The notes: a model not told the origin generated them from the sequence alone. 15,986 bases of DNA from Glaciecola sp034112105 (GCA_034112105.1 JAWUVZ010000139.1:1-15986); one strand, 5' to 3'; numbered from the stretch's first letter, positions 1-8,160 are shown. Numbers and translations are program-made.

Positions 1-74
1 GCTCGGTATTAAGTAATAAAATAAAAAATATTCATAATATTGATAAAAATCATATTAATAAGGATACACAAAAA

Positions 75-419
75 GTGACGACGCTATATGGCATACCTAA
101 TTGCGATACACTAAAGAAGGCGAGGAAGTGGCTTGAATCGAATCAAATAGATTATCAATTTCATGACTATAGAAAAGATGGCCTAGATGAACATTGGTTA
201 ACTAACACTGAAGCGAAAGTAGGCTGGGAAAGTATGTTGAATAAACGTGGAACCACTTTCAGAAAATTACCAGATGAACAAAAAAACGAAATTAATAGGG
301 AAGCAGCATTAGCGCTTATGCTTGAATTTCCAGCGATGATAAAACGCCCTATTTTACTTAACAAGGGAAGCTTTTATGTTGGCTTTAAAGCCGACAAATA
401 CGCCAAGGTGTTTGAATAA
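75..419 (+). CDS. yffB: ArsC/Spx-family thioredoxin-fold protein, YffB type
   Basis: A 114-residue protein of the ArsC/Spx/YffB family, close to the usual YffB length of about 118. The N-terminus reads YGIPNCDTLKKARKWLE, with the single conserved cysteine at residue 10. This NCDT-KKA form is the YffB signature rather than the cysteine context of the plasmid arsenate reductase ArsC. The IDYQFHDYRKDGLD stretch and the KRPIL segment near residue 90 also fit. The cellular role of YffB is not settled; a glutathione- or thiol-dependent reductase activity is a family inference, so arsenate reductase would be an over-call. The start is a GTG at 75 with an AAGGA ribosome site about 10 nt upstream. The stop overlaps the dapE start by one base (TAATG), and yffB also precedes dapE in E. 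coli, so co-transcription is likely. Confidence 0.9.
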   Translation: MTTLYGIPNCDTLKKARKWLESNQIDYQFHDYRKDGLDEHWLTNTEAKVGWESMLNKRGTTFRKLPDEQKNEINREAALALMLEFPAMIKRPILLNKGSFYVGFKADKYAKVFE

Positions 420-1546
420 TGCGCGATGTCATTAAAACAACCTTTGAATTAGTCTCACGTCAATCAGTAACGCCTGCAGATGAGGGCTGCCAAAATTATA
501 TAGATGCTATTTTATCTCCGCTTGGCTTCAAAAATGAATCAATGATTTTCGAAGATACAACCAATATGTGGTCTCGCAAGGGAACAAACAAGCCAGTTTT
601 TTGCTTTGCTGGGCATACTGATGTTGTGCCTACTGGGCCTGCTGAAAAGTGGAAATACCCTCCATTTGAACCGACTATAGATGAAGGTTATATTTATGGG
701 AGAGGCACTGCCGATATGAAAGGTAGCTTGGCGGCAATGCTTTGTGCTACCGAACGCTTTGTAAATGACCACCCAGACCACAAAGGTTCTATTGCATATC
801 TTATTACCAGTGATGAAGAAGGTCCTTTCATTAATGGCACAACACGAGTTATTGACGCCTTGGAAGCGAGAAATGAAAAAATTGATTACTGTATTGTTGG
901 TGAACCTTCAAGCACATTGAAAACAGGTGATGTGATTAAGAATGGTCGCCGCGGTTCATTAACCGGCGACCTAATAGTGAAAGGGATACAGGGACACGTC
1001 GCCTACCCTCATTTAGTAAAAAATCCGATACATGCCATTTCACCGGTGTTGACTGAGCTAGCTGCAACAACTTGGGATAGCGGTAACGATTTTTTTCCAC
1101 CAACCAGCTTTCAAGTATCAAACATTCATGCAGGGACTGGCGCCGGCAATGTAGTGCCTGGGACAGTTGAGGTTTGCTTCAACTTCCGCTTTTCAACAGA
1201 AGTCACCGATCAACAACTCATTGAGAGAGTTGTTGCGTTGCTGACGAAGCACAATATCGAGTATGAAATTAAATGGACGTTTAACGGACAACCTTTCTTA
1301 ACTGAGAGAGGCGCACTAGTTGACGCTGTTGTCGAAAGCATTAAGGAAGTAACAGGCATAGACACTGAGTTATCCACGGCTGGAGGCACTTCAGATGGGC
1401 GCTTTATTGCACCAACCGGCGCACAAGTTATTGAATTAGGGCCTGAAAATGCAACCATTCACAAATTAGATGAACGCGTTAGTATTGAAAACATAAAGAC
1501 ATTGGAAGACATATATTACGCAACATTAGTGCGTGTTTTAGCATGA
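419..1546 (+). CDS. dapE: Succinyl-diaminopimelate desuccinylase
   Basis: DapE (375 residues, normal length) hydrolyses N-succinyl-L,L-2,6-diaminopimelate to diaminopimelate and succinate. This is a late cytoplasmic step of the lysine and meso-diaminopimelate pathway that supplies peptidoglycan. It is an M20-type di-zinc enzyme. Visible ligands and catalytic residues sit where the family expects them: His66 in FAGHTDVVPTGP, Asp99 in GRGTADMKGS, the Glu133-Glu134 pair in SDEEGP, Glu162 in GEPSS and His348 in the C-terminal ATIHKLDE. The GGTSDGRF loop characteristic of DapE lies shortly before His348. The dimerisation domain falls between roughly residues 180 and 290. The ATG overlaps the yffB stop, and the TGA overlaps the ATG of the following peptidase gene, so all are probably translated from one message. 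Confidence 0.97.
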   Translation: MRDVIKTTFELVSRQSVTPADEGCQNYIDAILSPLGFKNESMIFEDTTNMWSRKGTNKPVFCFAGHTDVVPTGPAEKWKYPPFEPTIDEGYIYGRGTADMKGSLAAMLCATERFVNDHPDHKGSIAYLITSDEEGPFINGTTRVIDALEARNEKIDYCIVGEPSSTLKTGDVIKNGRRGSLTGDLIVKGIQGHVAYPHLVKNPIHAISPVLTELAATTWDSGNDFFPPTSFQVSNIHAGTGAGNVVPGTVEVCFNFRFSTEVTDQQLIERVVALLTKHNIEYEIKWTFNGQPFLTERGALVDAVVESIKEVTGIDTELSTAGGTSDGRFIAPTGAQVIELGPENATIHKLDERVSIENIKTLEDIYYATLVRVLA

Positions 1547-2220
1547 TTTCAGCACAGCAAATACTTGGTTTAAATGATAAACATGTTGTCTACATTGACG
1601 ATAAACACCAATTACAAGCACTTGTTATCGATGCATTTACACAAATGCAGAAAGCGGCAAAACTGGAGGGTCATGATCTACAACTTGTTAGCAGCTTCCG
1701 TAGTTTTTCAAAACAAGCGAGTATTTGGAATAGAAAATGGGAAGGCGATATAAAACTCAACACCCTTGATGATAAAGTACTCGATACAGCGTCGTTAAAC
1801 GATATACAAAAAATGCATGCAATTTTACTCTGGTCTGCACTTCCAGGCGGAAGTCGGCATCATTGGGGGACTGACTGCGATGTATTCGACCGAACTAAAG
1901 TTGAAGCTTGTGAGACTCAATTTGAGCTGGTTTCGCGAGAATATGAAGGTGATGGTCCATGTGCTAATTTAGCCAAATGGTTGCAAACAAACGCAGCCAC
2001 ATTTGGCTTTGAACGTCCTTATGCAGAATATCTTGGGGGAGTTGCAGCTGAACCTTGGCATTTGTCTTATTCGCCAATTGCGAGCCAGATCATTACATCA
2101 TTTTCAGTTGAGTTGTTGCGTAAACAATTAATTGAATCAAACATTTCAGGCTTAGATACTGTATTGTCCCACCTCAGCATATTATTTGAACGTTACACAT
2201 TAAATAGAGGGACTCAATGA
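1543..2220 (+). CDS. M15 family zinc metallopeptidase (D-alanyl-D-alanine carboxypeptidase-like, VanY type)
   Basis: A 225-residue protein with the M15B peptidase core. The zinc motif S-x-H-x-x-G-x-x-x-D is seen as SRHHWGTDCD, with His106 and Asp113 as ligands. The EPWH motif supplies Glu170 as catalytic base and His173 as third ligand, and SSFRSF around residues 50-55 is the usual family segment. Members trim the terminal D-Ala, or other peptide bonds, of peptidoglycan stem peptides. The exact bond cannot be read from sequence. No signal peptide or membrane anchor is visible, which is odd for a wall enzyme; it could act on recycled cytoplasmic muropeptides. The position normally Ala in the zinc motif is Asp111. 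It overlaps dapE and the next small gene by 4 nt each (ATGA), so it sits inside a translationally coupled operon. Confidence 0.85.
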   Translation: MISAQQILGLNDKHVVYIDDKHQLQALVIDAFTQMQKAAKLEGHDLQLVSSFRSFSKQASIWNRKWEGDIKLNTLDDKVLDTASLNDIQKMHAILLWSALPGGSRHHWGTDCDVFDRTKVEACETQFELVSREYEGDGPCANLAKWLQTNAATFGFERPYAEYLGGVAAEPWHLSYSPIASQIITSFSVELLRKQLIESNISGLDTVLSHLSILFERYTLNRGTQ

Positions 2221-2384
2221 ACACGTGGCTTGTCGTTATCATCATCGTTATTGCACTAGCTTTTATCATAGGTACAATTACAGCTCTGCTTAAAGCTAAG
2301 CCGTTTCACTTTTCTGAAGAATATGAATCATCACAAAAACAGAAATCCAATGATAACGATGACGATAGTTCTGGTTTAATTTAG
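2217..2384 (+). CDS. Small single-span membrane protein, DUF2897/YpfN-like
   Basis: A 55-residue open frame that starts at the ATG overlapping the TGA of the peptidase gene (ATGA) and stops at TAG 2382-2384. Residues 5-25 form one strongly hydrophobic segment (LVVIIIVIALAFIIG and following). A basic patch (KAK) comes next, then a hydrophilic tail ending in an acidic run (SNDNDDDSS). This layout, one N-terminal span plus a short acidic C-terminus just after dapE, matches YpfN of E. coli and the DUF2897 proteins of related marine bacteria. The function is unknown; the positive-inside rule suggests the tail is cytoplasmic. The 4-nt overlap with the upstream gene and the conserved context are the main reasons to call it real. 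Confidence 0.78.
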   Translation: MNTWLVVIIIVIALAFIIGTITALLKAKPFHFSEEYESSQKQKSNDNDDDSSGLI

Positions 2385-2491
2385 ATTAAAAAATCTGCTT
2401 TGATTTGTCGCTGATCACATTTGCGCTTAATTAGTTTGCGCTTAGATGTGCTGAAGAGCGATGCAGTAGCACTAAATTATCTGAAAAATAC

Positions 2492-2911
2492 CTACAGTGA
2501 CTGCTGCTCTTGTAATAATTTGCTAATTCTTTCACTCAACACGATGTGTTTATTTTCGTCATAGCCAACCATAGGTTGCCGTCCCCAAACGGGTGCAGGC
2601 CAAGCAATATCAACTTTGAAGCGACAAAGGTGATGAATATGCAATTGAGCAACTATATTGCCGATAGCGGCAACGTTGAGCTTATCTGGATTGAATCCTT
2701 TTTTTAACGCTCTACTTAGCATTGCGGACTCTTCCCATAACGCAGCCTGTTGCGCTTGTTTTAGCTCTATTATTTCGGTTACATCATTAATTTCTGGAAT
2801 TAACACACACCAGATAAATTGCCTGTCATTTATCAATCGTACTTGCGACAGTGGTAATTTATACACAAAGAAACTGTCGTTCTGCAACCGTTGGTCTAGC
2901 TTAAATGTCAC
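2492..2911 (-). CDS. HIT domain-containing protein
   Basis: A 139-residue protein of the histidine-triad superfamily. The motif is QLHIHHLCR at residues 89-97 (His91, His93, His94), preceded by VAAIGNIV and followed by AWPAPVWG. This arrangement is typical of a small HIT subfamily in gammaproteobacteria that is usually annotated only as HIT family. HIT enzymes hydrolyse or transfer nucleotidyl groups, for example Ap4A or AMP-amine substrates, but the substrate here is unknown. The start is GTG at 2909-2911, inside the last codons of astE (11-nt overlap), with only a weak GGTGG-like ribosome site, so translational coupling to astE is likely. The gene runs convergently towards the dapE operon. 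Confidence 0.88.
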   Translation of the reverse strand: MTFKLDQRLQNDSFFVYKLPLSQVRLINDRQFIWCVLIPEINDVTEIIELKQAQQAALWEESAMLSRALKKGFNPDKLNVAAIGNIVAQLHIHHLCRFKVDIAWPAPVWGRQPMVGYDENKHIVLSERISKLLQEQQSL

Positions 2912-3923
2912 AGGGAACCACCGTTAATAATGCTCGCTGGCCTAAAGCCACATTAGCATTTGGAAAGACGATCGCTTCGCCATTTTCAAGTGATCGATAT
3001 TCAATATCGCCATCTGTAGCCAATAACGTACCTTTTGGAAAGTCCGTAAAATTTGGAATGTTGTCAGAAAAATGCAATGTAAAATCAGCAGAGTGCTTGT
3101 CAATTACTTGTTTAACATCAAATATATCTAATGGGCACTCCTTGAGCGGCGGTAATATAGGTTCTTGTTGACTAATCAATTGTCTTAACATTTCGATAAC
3201 CTGACTAAAGTTCTTCATGTTATTTTCACCAAAAGGTTTTACTTTACCCAGCTCGACGGTGAAACCATGAGTACAGTAGTTAAGCGACGTGTAATAACTA
3301 AAAGTAGACGTTGGCGATTGTGAAAGGAGAATGGTATTGACCGCACATGCTGATAAAAACTGTAACTGTGCTTTATTATATTCGTGTCCGTGCAGATAGG
3401 GATAAACTGCAAATTTTTCGTTTTTTGATTCTCTGATTGCTGTATGTAAATCATAATGAATACGTGTTGAAACAGCATGCGATGAAGGCGTTTGTGAGTC
3501 AGCATTGAAAAAACGTTGTACTTCACATTTTATCTCTTGTGCCCTCACCTGCTCTTGATTTTCCGTTGACAGCGAATCATTAAATAATCTATTTAGGTTT
3601 TCTTCAATAAAACGCTCGCCTACGTTCATTGCAGGCAAATTACCAAATATGAACATGACCCTGTGCTGTGATTGTATTTTTTCTTGCAGTAAGTCTTCCA
3701 CCAATTTATCACAAATCTCAATTGGCGCAGTCTCATTGCCATGAATACCGGATGAAAGCAAAAGTGTTTTAGCTGAAGCTAACGAGGTTGGTTCAAATAT
3801 TATGATACCTGGACAACAAAACTCTACTGTTGTGCCATTACCTAGTCGGATTTTTTGATTATTTTGGATTGTCTCAGGTGAAAATCTTGAACGTTCTAAG
3901 AAAGTAATTGAATTCGTTGGCAT
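2901..3923 (-). CDS. astE: Succinylglutamate desuccinylase
   Basis: AstE (340 residues) removes succinate from N-succinylglutamate, giving glutamate, as the last step of the arginine succinyltransferase (AST) pathway. It belongs to the zinc carboxypeptidase-like AstE/aspartoacylase family. Visible motifs are SGIHGNETAP (zinc ligands His61 and Glu64), HYDLHTAIR (His160 as third ligand) and FTVELGK (Glu224 as probable catalytic base). ENLNRLFN near residue 108 corresponds to the N-R-x-F motif that binds the substrate carboxylate. Pairing with astCADB is usual in enterobacteria, but none of those genes is in this window. It lies 41 nt downstream of the GGDEF-EAL gene on the same strand and overlaps the HIT gene. 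No clear ribosome site precedes the ATG. Confidence 0.92.
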   Translation of the reverse strand: MPTNSITFLERSRFSPETIQNNQKIRLGNGTTVEFCCPGIIIFEPTSLASAKTLLLSSGIHGNETAPIEICDKLVEDLLQEKIQSQHRVMFIFGNLPAMNVGERFIEENLNRLFNDSLSTENQEQVRAQEIKCEVQRFFNADSQTPSSHAVSTRIHYDLHTAIRESKNEKFAVYPYLHGHEYNKAQLQFLSACAVNTILLSQSPTSTFSYYTSLNYCTHGFTVELGKVKPFGENNMKNFSQVIEMLRQLISQQEPILPPLKECPLDIFDVKQVIDKHSADFTLHFSDNIPNFTDFPKGTLLATDGDIEYRSLENGEAIVFPNANVALGQRALLTVVPCDI

Positions 3924-3964
3924 ATCGTTTACTGCGAATAATTAAAGACACAATAATGATAACA

Positions 3965-5281
3965 TTAACCTGCAGCTGTTCGTATTTTATCTGACAATGA
4001 CTGTTCAAAATTCCCAGTTTCGCAAAGCTTTAAGAATGAATCAAACGTTACTGCTGGTGAAAATAAAAAGCCCTGCCCGCTACAGATCCCCAAATCTCTT
4101 AAAATGTTTAGCTGTTGAACCGTTTCAATACCTTCTGCAACTACCTCACACTTTTTAGCATCACCGATGAGCTTTGCTGCTTCAACGATTGCTTTATTTA
4201 CGGGGTGTTGTTCGAGCTCCATGACAAATGTTTTATCAATTTTTATTGCACTTAAATGTAAGTCGCGAATAAATGATAAGTTCGAATACCCTTTACCAAA
4301 GTCATCCATCGACACATTAACACCCATTGCACGTATATCGTCGAGCTGTCTTTTCACCATTAGAGAATTAGATAATGCAACATCCTCAGTTAATTCAAGT
4401 TCAATCATTTTTCCTTGTATTTTATGACGTTGGAGTAAATCTGATAATAATTTTGGCAGGCTGACATCATATAATTGACTTGGTGACAGATTAATAGAAA
4501 CCGATATGTTAATTCCGATTCTGTTCAGTTCCTCTACCTTACTTAGCGCACTCGACATGGTCCAATGCCCAAGTTCGTTCATCATATTATACGACTCTGC
4601 AGCCTCAATAAGCGAGCCAGGAAATAAAACACCATCCAATGGATGATTCCATCGAAGCAGACATTCAGCGCCAATAATTTGAGTCGTCAACAAATTAACT
4701 TTCGGTTGAAAATACAATTCTAATTCGTCATTTTTCATTGCGCGGGTTAAGTCTGCTTTCAGCGCTAGGCCTCTGCCCGATACCGACTTTATGTTGTCTT
4801 TCACAAAACTGTAGTTCTGATGTTGATTGTTTTTGGCCTGCTTTAACGCAGCCTCAGCCAAGCATATCAATTTTGTTGCCGTCACTACTTTGTTAGTACG
4901 GCTTGCGATACCAACATTAAAATCAGCTATAAATGCGGTTCCATTTGTGTAGAGTGGTGTTTTAAAATGCTCAACTAGACGTTGAAATTTCAATTGCATT
5001 ACCAGTTCGCTTTGACGACCCTCAAATACTAGGCCAAAAATATCACCACTGATTCGTCCTAATATTAGGTCATGACCGAATATCGTATGAATACGATTAA
5101 CGATTTGCAGCAAGATTTCATCACCCGCTTTATGATCAAAGGCAGAAGAAACATCTGAAAAGCGCATAACATCAACGAGCATTAGGGAAAAATAAGGGTG
5201 TGAGTGTGAAACCCCTTCGATGATATCGATAAAGTGGTGTCGGTTGGAAATTGTAGACAAACTTTGGTGTTTTTCAATCAT
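3965..5281 (-). CDS. GGDEF-EAL protein, probable c-di-GMP phosphodiesterase with degenerate GGDEF domain
   Basis: A 438-residue soluble protein made only of a GGDEF domain (about residues 8-160) and an EAL domain (about 175-425), with no sensor domain or membrane span. The GGDEF signature is replaced by SGDIF (residues 78-82), so cyclase activity is unlikely; the domain may only bind GTP or serve as a scaffold. The EAL motif reads E206-C-L in GAECLLRW. The phosphodiesterase site otherwise looks complete: Asn264 in SINLSP, Glu296 and Glu299 in ELELTED, Asp326-Asp327 in MDDFGKGYS, Lys347 and Asp349 in IKIDK, Glu383 in AEGIET and Gln403 in GQGFLFSP. c-di-GMP hydrolysis to pGpG is therefore expected. 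An in-frame TAA about 33 codons upstream, with no other start between, supports this ATG, although no ribosome site is visible. Confidence 0.9.
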   Translation of the reverse strand: MIEKHQSLSTISNRHHFIDIIEGVSHSHPYFSLMLVDVMRFSDVSSAFDHKAGDEILLQIVNRIHTIFGHDLILGRISGDIFGLVFEGRQSELVMQLKFQRLVEHFKTPLYTNGTAFIADFNVGIASRTNKVVTATKLICLAEAALKQAKNNQHQNYSFVKDNIKSVSGRGLALKADLTRAMKNDELELYFQPKVNLLTTQIIGAECLLRWNHPLDGVLFPGSLIEAAESYNMMNELGHWTMSSALSKVEELNRIGINISVSINLSPSQLYDVSLPKLLSDLLQRHKIQGKMIELELTEDVALSNSLMVKRQLDDIRAMGVNVSMDDFGKGYSNLSFIRDLHLSAIKIDKTFVMELEQHPVNKAIVEAAKLIGDAKKCEVVAEGIETVQQLNILRDLGICSGQGFLFSPAVTFDSFLKLCETGNFEQSLSDKIRTAAG

Positions 5282-5444
5282 AAAAATTGTACGCCGAAAA
5301 AAAGTAACTAAGAAGGCAATAAAGTTAATGTTTTACATTAACTACTTAAGTTTAATATACAACATATCGGCTGCTTTGGTATTATATTTTAAAAAAAAGA
5401 CAAATTGATGTTGATTTTTAATCCAAAGCATAAAATTAAAGCAT

Positions 5445-7967
5445 TTATTCAACAACACATGGAGTCAATTTCCAAATTCGTTCAACGTAATCAGCAATGG
5501 ACCGGTCTGATGTAAACTTACCCATTTTTGCAGTATTAAGAATAGCCATTTTAGCCCATTTTGGCTTGTCTCTATAAGCTATATCAAGGGCTATATTGGC
5601 TTCGCTATATGATTCAAAATCAGCTAAGCACATATACGGATCGCCACCCGACAACATACTGTTTTTCAAAGCAGATAGTGCACCTGGTTGACCTGGTGTG
5701 AAGTAGTCCGAATCTAACCAATCCAACACAGACTTAACTTCTTTATTATGGTAATAAATATCAAACGGGTTGTACCCTTTTCTTGATAGTGCTGTGACTT
5801 CATCCACGGTCATACCAAAAATAAAGATATTGTCATCACCAACTTCTTCTGCAATTTCTATATTAGCGCCATCTAATGTGCCAATCGTAATTGCTCCGTT
5901 AAGCGCCAACTTCATGTTACCCGTACCTGAAGCTTCTTTACCTGCCGTTGATATTTGTTGCGATACATCGGCCGCAGGTATCATTTTCTCCGCAAGCGAC
6001 ACTCGATAGTTTGGTAAAAATACGACCTTAATTTTTTGATTTACGCGCACATCATTATTTATTTTATCGGCTACTTTATTAATAGCAAAGATAATATCCT
6101 TGGCTAACGTATAAGCAGGCGCGGCTTTTGCACCGAAAATAAAAACCCGAGGGTGCATGTCGTAACTTGGGTTTTCTAGTAACCGTTTATAAAGAGCCAG
6201 AATGTGTAATAAGTTTAAGTGTTGACGCTTATATTCGTGTAAGCGTTTAATTTGAATATCAAAAATTGCTTTTGTATCGACACTAATTCCAGTTAGATGC
6301 TTAATTTCGGCGGCTAATGCCTCTTTGTTTCTCTGCTTAACTTTCATGAACTGATTCTGAAAAGTCGCGTTGTCAGCAAACTCCGAAAGTTTATTTAAAC
6401 GGGTCAGGTCAGACGGCCAATCATTCCCAATTTTCTTACCAATAAGTTCAGATAATAAAGGATTACATGCCTTTAACCAACGACGAGGTGTAATGCCATT
6501 TGTCACGTTTGTCAGTTTGCCAGGCCAAAGTGCATCAAACTCAGGAAACAGATTCTTTTTAACTAATTTTGAATGAATTTCCGCCACTCCATTCACCGCA
6601 AATGAGCCAATGACAGAAAGATTACCCATTCGTACCATCTTTTCTGTATTTTCTTCGATAATGGAAAGTTTGGCTTTTATAACATTGTTACCAGGCCATT
6701 TTTTCTCAACTAATGAAAGAAAACGATGGTTGATCTCATAAATAATTTCAATATGTCTTGGTAAGATTTTCTCAATCATTCTTACTGGCCATCGTTCTAG
6801 TGCTTCAGGTAACAAAGTATGGTTTGTATAAGCGAATGTTTTAGTGCAAATTCCCCATGCTGTGTCCCAATCAAGCTCAACTCTGTCAACTAATATTCTC
6901 ATTAACTCTGGAATAGCGATGGCCGGATGAGTATCGTTTAGTTGGATTACAACTTGCTCAGAAAAACGGCTCCAATCATCACCGTGAGCTCTTTTATAAC
7001 GACGAATAATATCTTTCAACGAACAAGCACAAAAGAAATATTGCTGAATTAAACGCAGCTCTTTGCCAGCTTCAGTTTCATCATTTGGGTATAACACTTT
7101 TGAAATAGTTTCAGCTTGTATGTTTTCTCGCTGAGCATCAACATAGCCGCCTGAATTAAATACATCCCAGTTAAAATAATCAGACGACTCACTTTGCCAC
7201 AAGCGCAATACGTTAACTGTCTTGGCACCGTAACCTACTATAGGAATATCCCAAGGAACGCCCTTCACTATGTTACCAGGATGCCATTCTTTTTGAACGC
7301 GACCGTTTTTACCATATTTCGTTTCAACATAACCATATAGTGGAACTTCCTGAGTTGACTCAGGACGGCATATTTCCCAAGGGTTTCCATAGTGCCTCCA
7401 ACTATCTGGTCGCTCAATTTGCGCTCCATTTTTTATTTCTTGGCGAAATAAACCATGTTCATAGTGAATACCATAACCAATTGCAGGTAACTCCATTGTG
7501 GCCAAAGAGTCAAGAAAACAGGCAGCCAGACGACCTAAGCCCCCATTGCCTAACGCCATATCGGGTTCTTCTTCGAGCACATCAGTTAATTCAACACCTA
7601 ACTCTTTTAAGGCCGCATCCGCTGTCTCAAACAGATTAAAGTTATGCATGTTATTTGAGAGTAAACGTCCCATTAAAAATTCAGCAGAAAAATAATGAAC
7701 CGCCCGAGTATCATTTATATAATGGGTTTTTTGGGTCGTACGCAAACGCTCTAGTACAAGTTCCTGCATCGCTGCACTGGTGGCTTTCCACCATGCATGA
7801 TTATTTGCTTTATTTTCATCAGTTCCGAGCGTCGAATGCAAATGCCGAACGATAGACTGTTTTATCTCTGCTTTAGTAAATTTAATTTCAGAGCTGTTAA
7901 CAGCTTTTGCTTTTGTTGATTTTTTTAACATAGCTTTAACAGTAGTGGCTTTAGTGGAAGATGCCAT
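5445..7967 (-). CDS. glgP: Glycogen/starch/alpha-glucan phosphorylase
   Basis: GlgP (840 residues from this start) cleaves alpha-1,4-glucans with phosphate, releasing glucose-1-phosphate. The GT35 family features are complete. A glycine-rich loop GNGGLGRLA lies at about 140-148, followed by the GYGIHYEHGLFRQ region. The pyridoxal-phosphate site EASGTGNMKLALNGA has the Schiff-base lysine near residue 686, and the core includes DIQIKRLHEYKRQ. The start chosen is the ATG at 7965-7967, which has an AAGAGA ribosome site 9 nt upstream. A TTG at 7988 would extend the frame by 7 codons but would place the ribosome site inside the gene. The first 25 or so residues are rich in Lys, Ala, Ser and Thr and lie outside the conserved enzyme. 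pgm is directly upstream on the same strand, so the two enzymes act in sequence. Confidence 0.97.
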   Translation of the reverse strand: MASSTKATTVKAMLKKSTKAKAVNSSEIKFTKAEIKQSIVRHLHSTLGTDENKANNHAWWKATSAAMQELVLERLRTTQKTHYINDTRAVHYFSAEFLMGRLLSNNMHNFNLFETADAALKELGVELTDVLEEEPDMALGNGGLGRLAACFLDSLATMELPAIGYGIHYEHGLFRQEIKNGAQIERPDSWRHYGNPWEICRPESTQEVPLYGYVETKYGKNGRVQKEWHPGNIVKGVPWDIPIVGYGAKTVNVLRLWQSESSDYFNWDVFNSGGYVDAQRENIQAETISKVLYPNDETEAGKELRLIQQYFFCACSLKDIIRRYKRAHGDDWSRFSEQVVIQLNDTHPAIAIPELMRILVDRVELDWDTAWGICTKTFAYTNHTLLPEALERWPVRMIEKILPRHIEIIYEINHRFLSLVEKKWPGNNVIKAKLSIIEENTEKMVRMGNLSVIGSFAVNGVAEIHSKLVKKNLFPEFDALWPGKLTNVTNGITPRRWLKACNPLLSELIGKKIGNDWPSDLTRLNKLSEFADNATFQNQFMKVKQRNKEALAAEIKHLTGISVDTKAIFDIQIKRLHEYKRQHLNLLHILALYKRLLENPSYDMHPRVFIFGAKAAPAYTLAKDIIFAINKVADKINNDVRVNQKIKVVFLPNYRVSLAEKMIPAADVSQQISTAGKEASGTGNMKLALNGAITIGTLDGANIEIAEEVGDDNIFIFGMTVDEVTALSRKGYNPFDIYYHNKEVKSVLDWLDSDYFTPGQPGALSALKNSMLSGGDPYMCLADFESYSEANIALDIAYRDKPKWAKMAILNTAKMGKFTSDRSIADYVERIWKLTPCVVE

Positions 7968-7994
7968 AATTTTATTTCTCTTATTCAAAATAAC

Positions 7995-8017
7995 TACCTG
8001 TAATTTTATTACAGGTA
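7995..8017. promoter_or_regulatory. Perfect inverted repeat in the glgP leader, possible operator or mRNA hairpin
   Basis: Ten-base arms (TACCTGTAAT and ATTACAGGTA) flank a TTT spacer, giving a perfect 23-nt palindrome. It lies 27 nt before the glgP ATG. No run of T follows on either strand, so it does not look like a terminator for pgm. It could be a binding site for a dimeric regulator, or a hairpin at the 5' end of the glgP message just ahead of the ribosome site. The bound factor is unknown. Confidence 0.5.
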
Positions 8018-8160
8018 TTGAAATAAAACCATTAAATTTTCATAAAAACGCGTGTACATTGTTAAAAAAATGTAAACCAACGAGAATCATTTACGCTAAC
8101 AATAAACTTTATGAAATATATTTACATTTAAATAACAATATTAACGATAATTTATAACAA

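Noticed and set aside
75..419. Calling the first gene an arsenate reductase.
   Set aside because: The cysteine context (NCDT) is that of YffB, whose activity is not established as arsenate reduction, and no ars genes are nearby.
2448..2472. Possible hairpin GTGCT...AGCAC between the convergent DUF2897 and HIT genes as a terminator.
   Set aside because: The stem is 5 bp with a 15-nt loop and no T run on either side. A nearby AGATT-AAAA-AATCT repeat (2383-2396) and a TTTGCGCTTA direct repeat (2420-2429, 2435-2444) are also too short to interpret.
5282..5291. TACAAT on the minus strand 4 nt before the GGDEF-EAL ATG, suggesting a leaderless transcript.
   Set aside because: The spacing would put transcription start at or inside the start codon, and no convincing -35 box lies 16-18 nt upstream. 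In such AT-rich sequence the hexamer is expected by chance.
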